Shown here: positions 24,361 through 34,169 of the stretch, one piece after another
Numbering within the stretch: position 1 is the first letter of the stretch
How the letters are laid out: each line of letters opens with the position of its first letter
Source of the DNA: PXAP01 sp046483315
GTDB taxonomy: Bacteria > Bacteroidota > Bacteroidia > Bacteroidales > PUMT01
NCBI GenBank assembly: GCA_046483315.1
Contig: JAWODJ010000012.1
Location: 5,859 to 69,858 of the forward strand
Length of the DNA stretch: 64,000 nucleotides
Direction: 5' to 3'
Position numbers and translations under genes: made by a program
Notes under the pieces: generated by a model
Told to the model about the DNA's origin: nothing
Databases searched by the model: none
The model's input: only the letters and a program-made list of their open reading frames with translations

Positions 24361-27300
24361 CTACTGGTCGGCTATTGAATCGTATATCACCTGCTGGATT
24401 TTGGTCCTCAGATTCATCTGCAGGAGTTTGTTGTTGAACTGGTCAGGATGGACACGGTTGGAGAGAAAAATATATACAATTTCCTCAACAGGGTCGGCCC
24501 ATGCTATGGTGCCGGTAAAACCGCTGTGGCCGAAACTCTCCTTTGAAGCTGAACGTGCAGCCGGACCGTTTCGGGAGAATTTCTTTTCGGGTTTGTCGAA
24601 ACCTATTCCCCTGCGGTTACCGTTATGGCTGTTTGGGGCAGATGTAAATCTCTCAATGGTCTCGGGTGCAAAAAATTTGTTCCCTCCGTAATCTCCATCC
24701 TGCAAATAGAGCTGCATGAGCTTGGCCAGGTCATTTGCATTGGAAAACAACCCGGCATGACCGCCCACACCCCCTATCATGGCTGTACCCGGATCATGGA
24801 CGTGACCGTGCACAAGCTGCCTTCTGAATATTATATCATTCTCAGTGGGCACTATCTCACTCTCCCTGAATTTTTCAAGGGGCAGGTAGGTCATTCTCCC
24901 TGCTCCGAGAGGCCTGTAAAAGTTCTTTTCGGTATACAATTCCAGAGGTTCACCGCTGACAGTCTCTATGATACTCTTAAGATAATAGTATCCAAGGTCG
25001 CTGTAAAGATACAGGTTCCTCCGGGTCAGGGCCGATTCGTCGATACGCCTGTATATGGAATCACGGTAGGACCTGTTCATAAACATCCTGTTGGCAACCC
25101 TTATGGTGTATTTGCCGTCGGGCTGGTCGGTGAAAAGGCTGTCAACAAACCTGTAATTCCTGTTCATAAACATATTTCCGGCCAGCATATAGGGATAATG
25201 GACGGACACCCTCCTTGAAAAAAGCTCCTCATCGGGAACAAGGCTTTCAAATGTATCATAGTAAAAGGGTATCCAGGGCTGTAATCTTGCCTGGTGGGTA
25301 AGCACATCCTTAATAACCAGGCCATGTTTGTTTGTACCTTCCAGGCAGGGAAGATAATGCCCCAGCGTGTGGCCAAGGTCAACCCGTTGATCTTCTGTCA
25401 GCTTCATAATGACCGGTACCGAAGATGCTATCTTGGTAATGGAGGCCAGGTCATAAAGGTCGCCTGTCCTTACCGGTCTTTCCTGACGGTAAGTGTGATA
25501 GCCGAAGGCCTTATGATAGACCACTATCCCTTTTCGTGCCACCAGCACCTGTGCACCGGGGGTGGCTTTTTCACTTATTGCATTTCTAACAAGGGAATCA
25601 ATGGACTGCAGCATTCCTGAATCCATTCCTGCTTCTTCAGGCACCGAATATCTCAGCCTCATCCCCCCTTCTGTATGGTGGCCCGATCCGGCACGGTAAG
25701 CTGATGTTGCAGTGACCGGCAAAGATCCTTCAGCTCCCGCAGCGCCGAATATCAGCTGCGCCGATATATCCTGCGCGGTATGATTATCATCGTAGGCCAT
25801 CAGGAGTGCCCTGATGCCAGAAAGGTCATCGAAAAATCCAAGTCCGTAAGGTGAGGTGAACACGGCCATGATAACATTATTCCGGACAGCAAGCTTCCTT
25901 ACAAAATAGGAAGTCTGCGGCGAAATTCCGTATTGCCTTGACCGCCTGCCGTCTGCATCATGAATACCCACTATAACAAGGTTGAACCTGTCCAGGTCAT
26001 TGATAACACCGTTAAACTGCTCCAGCGTCGAATATTTGTCTATTGTAAAATGCTTCACCGGGGCATAAAGTTCGAGTGTTTCCTGGAATACCGTTTTGTT
26101 TCCCCTACCCACTGAAACAGTTGCAATATTGAGGGTGTCCAGTCCTTTAAGCGGAATAAGTCCGTTATGGTTTTTTAAGAGAGTCAGTGAAGCAGCGATC
26201 ACCTTTCTTCGTGAAAGTTCATATTCAGGTTTGTTAAGATCGCTGTAAAGGCCTTGTGCCTTTGTGCCGGTCATGTTTTCCAGTCCAAACCAGTATTTCG
26301 CAGTAAGGACCCTTCTGCACTTCTCATCTATCATCTCCTGTGTCAGGATGCCATCCTGCAAAGCCTGCATGATGCCGGAAACAGCCTTTCCCACATCAGG
26401 CGGAAAAAGCAGCACATCGTTACCTGCAAGCAAAGCCTGAACCTCAAGCCGGCCGGGAGGGAGATGATCACTCACCCCTTTCATATTCAGGCCATCCGTA
26501 AAAACCAGTCCGCTAAACCCAAGCTGATCCCTGAGCAGACCTTCTACCGCGCGAGCCGAAAGTGATGTGGCAAGTTCGGCAGTACTGTCAATTGACGGCA
26601 CATGCAGATGAGCTGTCATAATGCCTCCTATTCCGTTGTCAATAAGTTCCCGGAAAGGAACAAGTTCAAGCGTATCAAACTCTTCACGCGTCTTACCGAT
26701 AAAAGGAAGTGTGTAATGCGAATCCTGGTCTGTATCTCCGTGACCAGGAAAATGTTTCCCCACCGCCAGTATACCGTTATCCTGCATGCCCTTCATATAC
26801 TGCAGGGCTTTTGAGGCAACATTCCATTTGTCATCGCCAAAGGAACGATTTCCGATAACAGGGTTTCGCGGATTAACATTTATATCTGCAACAGGTGCAA
26901 AATTAATATGGACACCCAGACGCTTCATCTGTTCTGCCATGCCGGCGGCCATATTATATACCAGTCTGTTGTCGCTCACAGCACCCAGCATAAGGTGCCG
27001 GGGATAGATCATGGTACTGTCAAGCCTCATTCCCAGTCCCCATTCAGCATCCATTGCCACCATGAGAGGCGTTTTGGCAATGGCCTGGTACCTGTTGGTC
27101 ATGTTTGCCTGCCGGGCAGCCCCCCCCCTCATAAAGACCAGTCCGCCAATATTATAATCCCTTATCAGTCCGCTAACATACTCATCTCTCGCAAACCTGT
27201 TGTCTGAAGAAGCATCCACCATGATCAGCTGGGCAATCCGCTCTTCAGGGGTCAGTGAAAGCAAGACAGAGTCGACCCAATGACTGGTTTCTCCGGCAAA

Positions 27301-27417
27301 GGGGGGCATGACAACTCTTTGTGACTGTGCCGACACCTCACTTACAGGAGAGTGATTTACAGGCAGAATAAGTAAAATAAAAGTTACAGGAAACAAAAAC
27401 CGGTACAGGGAAAACAT
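24361..27417 (-). CDS. NagZ-like GH3 glycosidase fused to a serine hydrolase
   Basis: Exported two-domain enzyme of 1018 residues. After the signal peptide (about 1-30), residues 45-390 are a GH3 barrel of the beta-N-acetylglucosaminidase type with KHFPGHGDTDQDSH (221-234, the NagZ-type His-Asp dyad) and nucleophile Asp308 in VFTDGLNMKG. Residues about 400-595 are the GH3 C-terminal domain. Residues about 600-1015 form a class-C beta-lactamase/esterase domain with Ser659-x-x-Lys662 (DLASITK), Tyr-Ser-Asp and His-Ser-Gly (FGHSGFTG). The fusion is known in Bacteroidota and probably attacks peptidoglycan fragments, with both a sugar- and a peptide- or ester-cleaving site. A shorter paralogue without the barrel lies at 15951-17816. 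Confidence 0.92.
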   Translation of the reverse strand: MFSLYRFLFPVTFILLILPVNHSPVSEVSAQSQRVVMPPFAGETSHWVDSVLLSLTPEERIAQLIMVDASSDNRFARDEYVSGLIRDYNIGGLVFMRGGAARQANMTNRYQAIAKTPLMVAMDAEWGLGMRLDSTMIYPRHLMLGAVSDNRLVYNMAAGMAEQMKRLGVHINFAPVADINVNPRNPVIGNRSFGDDKWNVASKALQYMKGMQDNGILAVGKHFPGHGDTDQDSHYTLPFIGKTREEFDTLELVPFRELIDNGIGGIMTAHLHVPSIDSTAELATSLSARAVEGLLRDQLGFSGLVFTDGLNMKGVSDHLPPGRLEVQALLAGNDVLLFPPDVGKAVSGIMQALQDGILTQEMIDEKCRRVLTAKYWFGLENMTGTKAQGLYSDLNKPEYELSRRKVIAASLTLLKNHNGLIPLKGLDTLNIATVSVGRGNKTVFQETLELYAPVKHFTIDKYSTLEQFNGVINDLDRFNLVIVGIHDADGRRSRQYGISPQTSYFVRKLAVRNNVIMAVFTSPYGLGFFDDLSGIRALLMAYDDNHTAQDISAQLIFGAAGAEGSLPVTATSAYRAGSGHHTEGGMRLRYSVPEEAGMDSGMLQSIDSLVRNAISEKATPGAQVLVARKGIVVYHKAFGYHTYRQERPVRTGDLYDLASITKIASSVPVIMKLTEDQRVDLGHTLGHYLPCLEGTNKHGLVIKDVLTHQARLQPWIPFYYDTFESLVPDEELFSRRVSVHYPYMLAGNMFMNRNYRFVDSLFTDQPDGKYTIRVANRMFMNRSYRDSIYRRIDESALTRRNLYLYSDLGYYYLKSIIETVSGEPLELYTEKNFYRPLGAGRMTYLPLEKFRESEIVPTENDIIFRRQLVHGHVHDPGTAMIGGVGGHAGLFSNANDLAKLMQLYLQDGDYGGNKFFAPETIERFTSAPNSHNGNRRGIGFDKPEKKFSRNGPAARSASKESFGHSGFTGTIAWADPVEEIVYIFLSNRVHPDQFNNKLLQMNLRTKIQQVIYDSIADQ

Positions 27418-27650
27418 AATCCAAACCTGATAAAAAAGTTAACTAAAAATATCCGGGATAAAAAGGCCGGTTGGTACTGCAAATATAATTTATTGCCATT
27501 TTATGCCTAATAAATACGGTGATTTTTATTTAAAAATTGCACCTGCCTTAAAATAAAGAACAATTCCTTTCCATATATTGTTTTGCAGCCATTTTTACTA
27601 AATTTACAGTCTGTTCAAATAACAACTCATTCAAACAAATACAATTTACC

Positions 27651-30600
27651 ATGATAAAGAAAACCAGAAGCATCTTGCTGCTTTTCTTCCTCTTTGCCGG
27701 TGCAGGTGCACAGGAAGAAGCAAGATTATTGAGGTTTCCGGCTATTCACGGCGATCAGATCGTTTTCAGCCATGCAGGAAACCTTTACACCGTTAACAGT
27801 TCGGGAGGGACAGCCAGGAAACTTACCAGTCATGACGGCTACGAAATGTTCCCGCGTTTTTCGCCCGACGGCAGTCTCATTGCATTTACAGGCCAGTATG
27901 ACGGCAACACCGAAGTTTTTGTCATTCCTGCCGCGGGCGGAGAGCCAAAGCGCCTTACATATACCGCCACCCTTGACAGGGATGACCCGGGCGACCGCAT
28001 GGGGCCGAACAACATCGTTATGGGATGGACACCCGACGGGAATCACATTACTTTTCGTTCAAGAAAAAGGTCATTTAACTCTTTTAAAGGTCATCTATAC
28101 AATGTTCCCGCTGACGGGGGACTGCCGGTTCAGATTCCGCTGTCGGAGGGAGGATTCCTTTCTTATTCACTTGACGGTAAAAAGATGGCCTACAACAGGG
28201 TATTCCGCGAATTCCGCACCTGGAAGTATTATGAGGGAGGTATGGCTGATGATGTCTGGGTTTACGATATGGTATCACGTACCAACACTAATATCACCGA
28301 CAGCAGATCCCAGGATATAATTCCAATGTGGGTAAGAGAAGAGATATACTTCCTCTCCGATCGTGAACGCACCATGAACCTTTACGTCTATAACACCAAA
28401 ACACGGCAGACAAGCAAGGTAACCAACTTTACAGAGTATGACATCAAGTTCCCGTCTCTCGGTAAAGATAATATCGTATTTGAGAACGGGGGATATATTT
28501 ATAAGTTTAATGTAAGGACAAAGGAGTATGAGAAGGTACCCGTAATGATCAGCGGAGATTTTATTCATGCCCGTGCAGAGTGGAAAGATGTATCGGAATC
28601 GGTCCGCTCCGCAGATATGTCACCCAACGGAGAGAGGCTGGTATTTGCTGCAAGGGGAGAAGTGTTCAATGTGCCTGTTAAAAGCGGAATAACAAGGAAC
28701 CTTACCCGGACCCCGGGCGTTCATGACAGGAACGCCAGCTGGTCACCCGACGGGAAAAATATTGCATGGGTATCTGATAAAAGCGGTGAGTTCGAGATAT
28801 ACATGCAACAGCAAGACGGTTCGCAGCCACCTGTTCAGCTGACCACTGCCGGTGACACCTATATATTTAATTTCCGGTGGTCGCCCGACAGCAGAAAGAT
28901 ACTTTACCATGATAAAAAGAACAGGCTCAGGATTGTCGATGTTGCTACCAGAGAAATAACAGATGTTGCCTACAGCGGACTCAGTGTTATGTCAGATTAC
29001 AGCTGGTCGCGCGACAGCAGGTGGATAACATATACAAGGCCAGAACAGGGAATGAATGTGGTTTGCCTCTATAATGTCTCCACAGGCAGCTCACATGATG
29101 TTACAGAAGGATGGTATGCCTCCGGCAGTGCCACCTTCAGTCCGGATGGCAAATACCTGGTTTTTTCTTCAAGAAGGGATTTCAATCCTACATACAGCCA
29201 GACGGAATGGAACCATGCCTATACGGATATGACCAGGATATATCTTGCTGCTCTTTCAAAGGATACTCCCAGCCCCTTTGCACCGGAAGATGACAAGGTT
29301 GAAACTGCAGGAGATCAGGCTGAAGAAAGCAGTGCTTCCGGCAACCGGGCAGGTGCCGGAGACATCATAAAAGTGGATACAGACGGGATACAGGACAGGA
29401 TCATCTCTCTGCCGGTCAAAGCCTCAAATTATTATAATGTAGTGGCAGCTGAAGACCGGGTCTATTACAATGAACGGTCTGCCGGTGCCGGTTCGGCAAC
29501 CATGAAGATGTATGACCTGAAGAACAGGAAAGAGACTGAACTTGGAGAGAACCTCTCCTTCAGCATTTCATCGAATAATAAAAAGATGCTTGTGCGAAGC
29601 CGCAACAACTATGCAGTTATTGACCTGCCTTCATCAAAAATAGACATCTCCGATCATGTTGATCTTTCGAATATGAGATCATGGGTTGACTATTCAAAGG
29701 AGTGGCAGCAGATATTTGATGAAAGCTGGAGACAGATGAGGGATTTCTTTTACGATCCCAATATGCATGGAGTGGACTGGAAAGCGATGTATGAGAAGTA
29801 CAATGTGCTTATTCCCCATGTCAGGCACCGCACCGACCTGACATATATTATCGGCGAACTTATAGCAGAGCTGAATGTGGGTCATGCGTATGCAGTGAAC
29901 GGCGAACGGCCCATGCCGGAGAGGATAAGTACGGGACTGCTGGGGGCAGAGCTCAGCGAAGATTCCTCAGGCTACGCTAAAATAGAAAGGATACTTGAGG
30001 GTGCGAACTGGAGCAGTGATTTGCGCTCACCGCTCACAGAGATGGGTCTTGATATAAATGAGGGAGACTATATACTTGCCGTTAACGGTAACCCTGTAAA
30101 TGAAGAGAACAATATTTACAAACTTCTTGTTAACACCGCAGACAACCTGGTTGAACTTACCGTAAACAGTGAGCCCGAAACATCCGGGAGCAGGAAGGTA
30201 ATTGTCAGGCCGGTTGCCGATGAATCGGATCTTTACTATTATAACTGGGTTCAGGACAACATACGCAAGGTAGATGAGGCCACCGGCGGGCAGGTCGGAT
30301 ATATACATATACCCGATATGGGGGTGAACGGACTGAACCAGTGGGCCAGGCTTTATTATCCGCAGTTGCAGAAACGGGGACTAATAATTGACGACAGGGG
30401 TAACGGGGGCGGCAATGTCTCTCCCATGATCATAGAACGTTTGAACAGAACCATGACCTATGCCACGATGAACACCAACCGGACAGAAGGCTCTGTGAAC
30501 CCTGTTGGCACGCATGTCGGACCCAAAGTGGCATTGATAGACAGGTATTCAGCTTCTGACGGCGACCTTTTCCCGTACAGGTTCAGGAAAAAGGATATAG

Positions 30601-30899
30601 GGAAAATAATTGGCGTAACCAGCTGGGGAGGCGTTGTAGGATACAGCGGCGCCATACCCGCCATGGACGGCGGATCTATCATAACCCCCTCGTATGCACC
30701 TTATGCGGCTGACGGCAGCGGTTTCATCATTGAAGGTGAAGGTGTTGAACCCGATATATGGATAGACAATGACCCTGCAAGGGAATTCAGGGGAATTGAC
30801 GACCAGCTTAACAAGGCAATAGAAGTGATCCTTGAAAGTATCGGGGAGTGGGATCAGTGGGTACCGCCCATACCTGATTTTCCTGATAAAAGTAAATAA
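27651..30899 (+). CDS. tricorn-like protease (S41 family with beta-propellers)
   Basis: Exported protease of 1082 residues. A signal peptide (about 1-20) is followed by WD40/PD40-type propeller repeats, seen as repeated FSPDG, WTPDG, WSPDGK and WSPDSRK phrases up to about residue 560, with a low-complexity acidic linker. The C-terminal third holds the tricorn core with NVGHAYAV, a PDZ domain (GLDINEGDYILAVNGNPVNEE), and the S41 active-site region IIDDRGNGGGNVSP and DRYSASDGDLFPYRFR with the nucleophilic Ser. GSGFIIEGEGVEPDIWIDNDP holds the distal Glu. The tricorn protease of Thermoplasma trims proteasome products. Here the signal peptide implies a periplasmic role in peptide degradation. Confidence 0.92.
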   Translation: MIKKTRSILLLFFLFAGAGAQEEARLLRFPAIHGDQIVFSHAGNLYTVNSSGGTARKLTSHDGYEMFPRFSPDGSLIAFTGQYDGNTEVFVIPAAGGEPKRLTYTATLDRDDPGDRMGPNNIVMGWTPDGNHITFRSRKRSFNSFKGHLYNVPADGGLPVQIPLSEGGFLSYSLDGKKMAYNRVFREFRTWKYYEGGMADDVWVYDMVSRTNTNITDSRSQDIIPMWVREEIYFLSDRERTMNLYVYNTKTRQTSKVTNFTEYDIKFPSLGKDNIVFENGGYIYKFNVRTKEYEKVPVMISGDFIHARAEWKDVSESVRSADMSPNGERLVFAARGEVFNVPVKSGITRNLTRTPGVHDRNASWSPDGKNIAWVSDKSGEFEIYMQQQDGSQPPVQLTTAGDTYIFNFRWSPDSRKILYHDKKNRLRIVDVATREITDVAYSGLSVMSDYSWSRDSRWITYTRPEQGMNVVCLYNVSTGSSHDVTEGWYASGSATFSPDGKYLVFSSRRDFNPTYSQTEWNHAYTDMTRIYLAALSKDTPSPFAPEDDKVETAGDQAEESSASGNRAGAGDIIKVDTDGIQDRIISLPVKASNYYNVVAAEDRVYYNERSAGAGSATMKMYDLKNRKETELGENLSFSISSNNKKMLVRSRNNYAVIDLPSSKIDISDHVDLSNMRSWVDYSKEWQQIFDESWRQMRDFFYDPNMHGVDWKAMYEKYNVLIPHVRHRTDLTYIIGELIAELNVGHAYAVNGERPMPERISTGLLGAELSEDSSGYAKIERILEGANWSSDLRSPLTEMGLDINEGDYILAVNGNPVNEENNIYKLLVNTADNLVELTVNSEPETSGSRKVIVRPVADESDLYYYNWVQDNIRKVDEATGGQVGYIHIPDMGVNGLNQWARLYYPQLQKRGLIIDDRGNGGGNVSPMIIERLNRTMTYATMNTNRTEGSVNPVGTHVGPKVALIDRYSASDGDLFPYRFRKKDIGKIIGVTSWGGVVGYSGAIPAMDGGSIITPSYAPYAADGSGFIIEGEGVEPDIWIDNDPAREFRGIDDQLNKAIEVILESIGEWDQWVPPIPDFPDKSK

Positions 30900-30906
30900 C
30901 TACCCC

Positions 30907-30934
30907 CGGGCAGCCGGCTTAAACCGGCTGCCCG
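30907..30934. terminator. hairpin after the tricorn gene
   Basis: A perfect 11-bp stem CGGGCAGCCGG/CCGGCTGCCCG with a 6-nt loop lies 7 bp past the stop codon. There is no U-tract, so it may be an mRNA-stabilising or factor-dependent end rather than an intrinsic terminator. Confidence 0.6.
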
Positions 30935-30997
30935 TTAAACCGGGAACTGTAAATCTTCCGGATAACAAAGAACAATATTAGAAAAAGCAACAACAGG

Positions 30998-31030
30998 TAT
31001 ATAAATATTTATATATTTATATTAATTTTG
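30998..31030 (+). promoter_or_regulatory. osmC promoter region with palindrome
   Basis: TAATTTTG (31023-31030) fits the -7 consensus. No TTTG is present 19 bp upstream. Instead an 18-bp perfect palindrome TATATAAATATTTATATA (30998-31015) covers that position. It could be an operator, but it is all A and T in an AT-rich stretch, so chance is possible. Confidence 0.35.
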
Positions 31031-31073
31031 CATTTAAATTATATAAAACACAAATAAAACAACATTTTCTGTT

Positions 31074-31478
31074 ATGGATATGATAATCAATTTTGAAAAA
31101 GGGAAAAAAGTCAATGCAACCTATAAAAACACACTGATTAAAACGGACCAGCCGGTTAAAGCAGGAGGAGAAGGCAGTGCCCCTGAGCCTTTTTCTCTTT
31201 TTCTGGCCTCCATCGGTACATGCGCCGGGATATATGTAAAATCATTCTGTGATCAGAGGGGTATACCTTCGGATGACATCAGGCTCGTCCAGTCAATGAA
31301 ATTTAACCCTGAGAAAAGGATGATTGACAGCATTAACATAGATATTCAGTTACCGGCAGATTTCCCTGAAAAATACAGGGAAGCGGTAATAAAGGCAGCG
31401 GACCTGTGTACTGTAAAGAAACATCTTGCAGATCCTCCCGGCATTGAGGTCCGTGCCCTGACAGCCTCCCGGGTATAA
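31074..31478 (+). CDS. OsmC family peroxide-reductase-like protein
   Basis: OsmC/Ohr-fold protein of 134 residues. Two cysteines sit in the family positions: Cys50 in LFLASIGTCAGIYV and Cys112 in AADLCTVKKHL. Together they reduce organic hydroperoxides in Ohr and OsmC. The layout (EPFSLFLASIGTCAG, then VKKHLADPP) is closest to the YhfA-like subgroup, whose substrate is unknown. It has its own promoter candidate and is convergent with the OmpA gene. Confidence 0.85.
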   Translation: MDMIINFEKGKKVNATYKNTLIKTDQPVKAGGEGSAPEPFSLFLASIGTCAGIYVKSFCDQRGIPSDDIRLVQSMKFNPEKRMIDSINIDIQLPADFPEKYREAVIKAADLCTVKKHLADPPGIEVRALTASRV

Positions 31479-31509
31479 ATAATTTTACCGGTCATGAAGG
31501 AAGGCAGGG

Positions 31510-33444
31510 CTAATCTTTGCCTGTTCCGATAATCTCAAATTCGGTTCTCCTGTTTTCAGCCCTGCCCTCTTCCGTCTGATTGTCAGCCACGGGCATGGTC
31601 TCCCCGAAGCCCGCATATTCGATCCTGTTTTTATCTATACCCGAATCTACCAGGTAAGCGGCAACGGACTCGGTTCGCCTTTCCGATAATTCCATATTAT
31701 ACCCCGGCTCTCCCACATTATCGGTGTGTCCGTTGATCCTGATCCGGATGCCGGGATTATTACCCATGAACTCAATCAGTTTTTCAAGTTCCACAATCGA
31801 TTCAGGTTTCAACTGATCACTGTCGAATTCAAAAAAGATATTTCTCAGAATGGTCTTTTCTCCCTCTTTTACAGGATGCAGGGGAATATCCTTAAGATAA
31901 GGATCGGTCTGGTGAGCAAATCCGCTCAGGGAAAAATGATCTGAATAAAACAGGTACCCGCTTCGGGACACATTGAGGGCATAGTCCCTTCCCGTGGCAA
32001 TAGGCACCAGGAACTCTCCGGTACGGGGATCCGACCAGGAATGTATAACCATCTCTTCGGTCTGAAGGTCAATGAGTTCAAAACCGGCACGGAGCCTTTC
32101 CAGGCTTCCGGCATCATAAACTGTTCCCTTCATATATGATACCTCCAGAGGGCGGGCATCAGGGTAGAGTTCAAATGAATAAATGTCTCTTACCTCGCCG
32201 CTCATCCTGTCAGAGGCAAAATATCCCCTGTCACCTTTAGCATTGACAATAAGGCCTATTTCATCAAAATGGGTATTCAACGGGTAACCCAGATTTTCAG
32301 GGGCACTCCAGTTCCCTTCATCTCTCCTTGTAACAAAAAGGTCATATCCCCCCATACCGACATGGCCGTCAGAAGAGAAATAAAGTGTCTTGTTGTCGGG
32401 ATGGATAAACGGAGACATCTCATTACCTTCTGTATTAATATCTTTTCCCAGATTGACAGGTGTTTTCCACTTACCGTTTTCTCCGCGAAGCGAGTACCAC
32501 AGGTCCATTTTCTCCTGCCCTGCTCCACGGTTACTGGCAAAATAAAGAGTTCTTCCGTCAGGGGATATTGATGGCTGTGCCTCCCATGAAGCGGAATTGA
32601 CAGGTGAACCAAGATTAACAGGTTCTCCCCACCTGTCTCCTGTCCTTTCCGCAAAGTAAATATCACAACTTCCAAGTCCGTCTTCCCGGTTACAGGCGGT
32701 AAAAAAAATCAACCTCCCGTCGGCCGATAAAGACGGTGCTCCTTCATTAAGCTCTGAATTAAGCGGGGGGCCAATATTTCTGGCTACCGACCACTCACCT
32801 TGGCTGTAATAGCTAACATAAAAATCCTCACGCAGATTGTACGGAACTCTCCTTCCCTGCTGATCCCGTTTGACCTGCCTTGTAAAAATAAGGGTCTGCT
32901 CATCGGCAGTCAGTGTAGGCCAGTACTCATCATCGCTGCTGTTTACGGAGGGACCAATATCTTCAGGATCAAACGGAACGGGATTGCGCATTGCCCTGAC
33001 CGCAAAATCGCAGTTTCTAATCTTATGCTCAGCAAGGGCCCTGTATCTGTCCGGCACACCAGGATGTAAAACAAGTGTTTCATACGAATCCCGTGCCTCT
33101 TCATATTCCCCTGCAGCCATCCATGCATTGCCCATATTGAAATAAACAAGCGGGAAGAAATCAGGATCGAGAGAAACTGCTTTTTCAAAATACCTGGCTG
33201 CTTCACGGTATTCCTTCATCTCATAATACACATCGCCAGCCAGCAGATAGGCCTCATAAAAGTCGCCGTCTGCCGATATCGCCCTTTTAAAAAGCTCCAG
33301 GGCACCTTCATAATCAAGCAACTCAAACTGACGGATACCCGAATTAAAAAACCTGGCAGCACGGTTACTCCCTGTCGAAAGTTCCTGCGAAAATATCCAT
33401 GCACTGACGGTTATGAAAAGAAATAACAAAAACAGCCGCTTCAT
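31510..33444 (-). CDS. OmpA family protein with TPR and PD40 repeats
   Basis: Exported protein of 644 residues from ATG 33444 (MKRLFLLFLFITVSAWIFS signal peptide). The longer frame upstream overlaps the queE end and is not signal-like. Domains in order: three TPR units (about 30-140), a PD40/WD40-like propeller with repeated LTADEQTLIFTR, LSADGRLIFFTA, ISPDGRTLYFASNRG and HPDNKTLYFSSDG, a carboxypeptidase-like linker domain, and a C-terminal OmpA peptidoglycan-binding domain (FFEFDSDQLKP, INGHTDNVGEPGYNMELSERR, GFGETMPVADN). The architecture resembles that of PorE-type periplasmic proteins of the type IX secretion apparatus, but membership is not proven. It is 20 bp downstream of queE. Confidence 0.88.
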   Translation of the reverse strand: MKRLFLLFLFITVSAWIFSQELSTGSNRAARFFNSGIRQFELLDYEGALELFKRAISADGDFYEAYLLAGDVYYEMKEYREAARYFEKAVSLDPDFFPLVYFNMGNAWMAAGEYEEARDSYETLVLHPGVPDRYRALAEHKIRNCDFAVRAMRNPVPFDPEDIGPSVNSSDDEYWPTLTADEQTLIFTRQVKRDQQGRRVPYNLREDFYVSYYSQGEWSVARNIGPPLNSELNEGAPSLSADGRLIFFTACNREDGLGSCDIYFAERTGDRWGEPVNLGSPVNSASWEAQPSISPDGRTLYFASNRGAGQEKMDLWYSLRGENGKWKTPVNLGKDINTEGNEMSPFIHPDNKTLYFSSDGHVGMGGYDLFVTRRDEGNWSAPENLGYPLNTHFDEIGLIVNAKGDRGYFASDRMSGEVRDIYSFELYPDARPLEVSYMKGTVYDAGSLERLRAGFELIDLQTEEMVIHSWSDPRTGEFLVPIATGRDYALNVSRSGYLFYSDHFSLSGFAHQTDPYLKDIPLHPVKEGEKTILRNIFFEFDSDQLKPESIVELEKLIEFMGNNPGIRIRINGHTDNVGEPGYNMELSERRTESVAAYLVDSGIDKNRIEYAGFGETMPVADNQTEEGRAENRRTEFEIIGTGKD

Positions 33445-33464
33445 AGAATTCCATTTTAGGCCTG

Positions 33465-34085
33465 TCAGGGAATATGCATAAATTTGTGTGCCTGGAGGGA
33501 AATATTCCATTTAGGGTTCTCCTTTACATAATCTACAACGGAAGAAATAATATTTTGGTACCGGCTCCATTCCGGCTGCAGGTACAACCTGCACAACTCA
33601 TTGACCTTTAAAGCGTTTTCTTCAGCCCACTCCAGGTCGGAAGTGTCAAAAACAATTACTTTAAGCTCATTTGCCGATTTGTAAATCGCGGGTTCGGGCC
33701 TGCCCTGTTTTTTGGGAGAAAGGCATATCCATGTCCATTCACCGGTAAGCGGGTATGCCCCGGAAGTTTCAATAAATGTCCCGATATTCTTCTTCCTTAA
33801 CCTGCCGCATAAATAATCAAGCGGGTATAACAGTGGCTCTCCCCCCGTAACCACAACCGAACGGGCAGGACAGGATGAGGCCCTCTCAACTATCTCATCC
33901 GCGTCTGTTAAGGGATGCAGATTCCTGTTCCAGGTGAATTTTGCATCACACCAGCTGCAGCCAATGTCACATCCGCCCAGGCGGATAAAATATGCAGCTT
34001 TACCGGTATGATAACCCTCTCCCTGGATGGTATAAAAGTCCTCAACCAGCGGAAGTTTTTTGCCTCCCTCAAACAGATCATCCAT
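33465..34085 (-). CDS. queE: 7-carboxy-7-deazaguanine synthase
   Basis: Radical-SAM enzyme of the queuosine/7-deazaguanine pathway that converts 6-carboxytetrahydropterin to 7-carboxy-7-deazaguanine. The start is set at ATG 34085, since the frame only extends three codons further to a TTG. The iron-sulfur motif Cys39-x3-Cys43-x2-Cys46 (CDIGCSWC) is present, preceded by FYTIQGEG and followed by VVVTGGEPLLYP. Length 206 residues is normal. Other que genes are not in the window. The -7 motif TATTTTTG lies upstream at 34105-34112. Confidence 0.93.
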   Translation of the reverse strand: MDDLFEGGKKLPLVEDFYTIQGEGYHTGKAAYFIRLGGCDIGCSWCDAKFTWNRNLHPLTDADEIVERASSCPARSVVVTGGEPLLYPLDYLCGRLRKKNIGTFIETSGAYPLTGEWTWICLSPKKQGRPEPAIYKSANELKVIVFDTSDLEWAEENALKVNELCRLYLQPEWSRYQNIISSVVDYVKENPKWNISLQAHKFMHIP

Positions 34086-34169
34086 TAAAATCAACTTAAG
34101 GAGTCAAAAATACAAATTACCCGGACACCAAAAAAGAAGTAACAGTGGAAAATTACCCGGCACAGGTGA

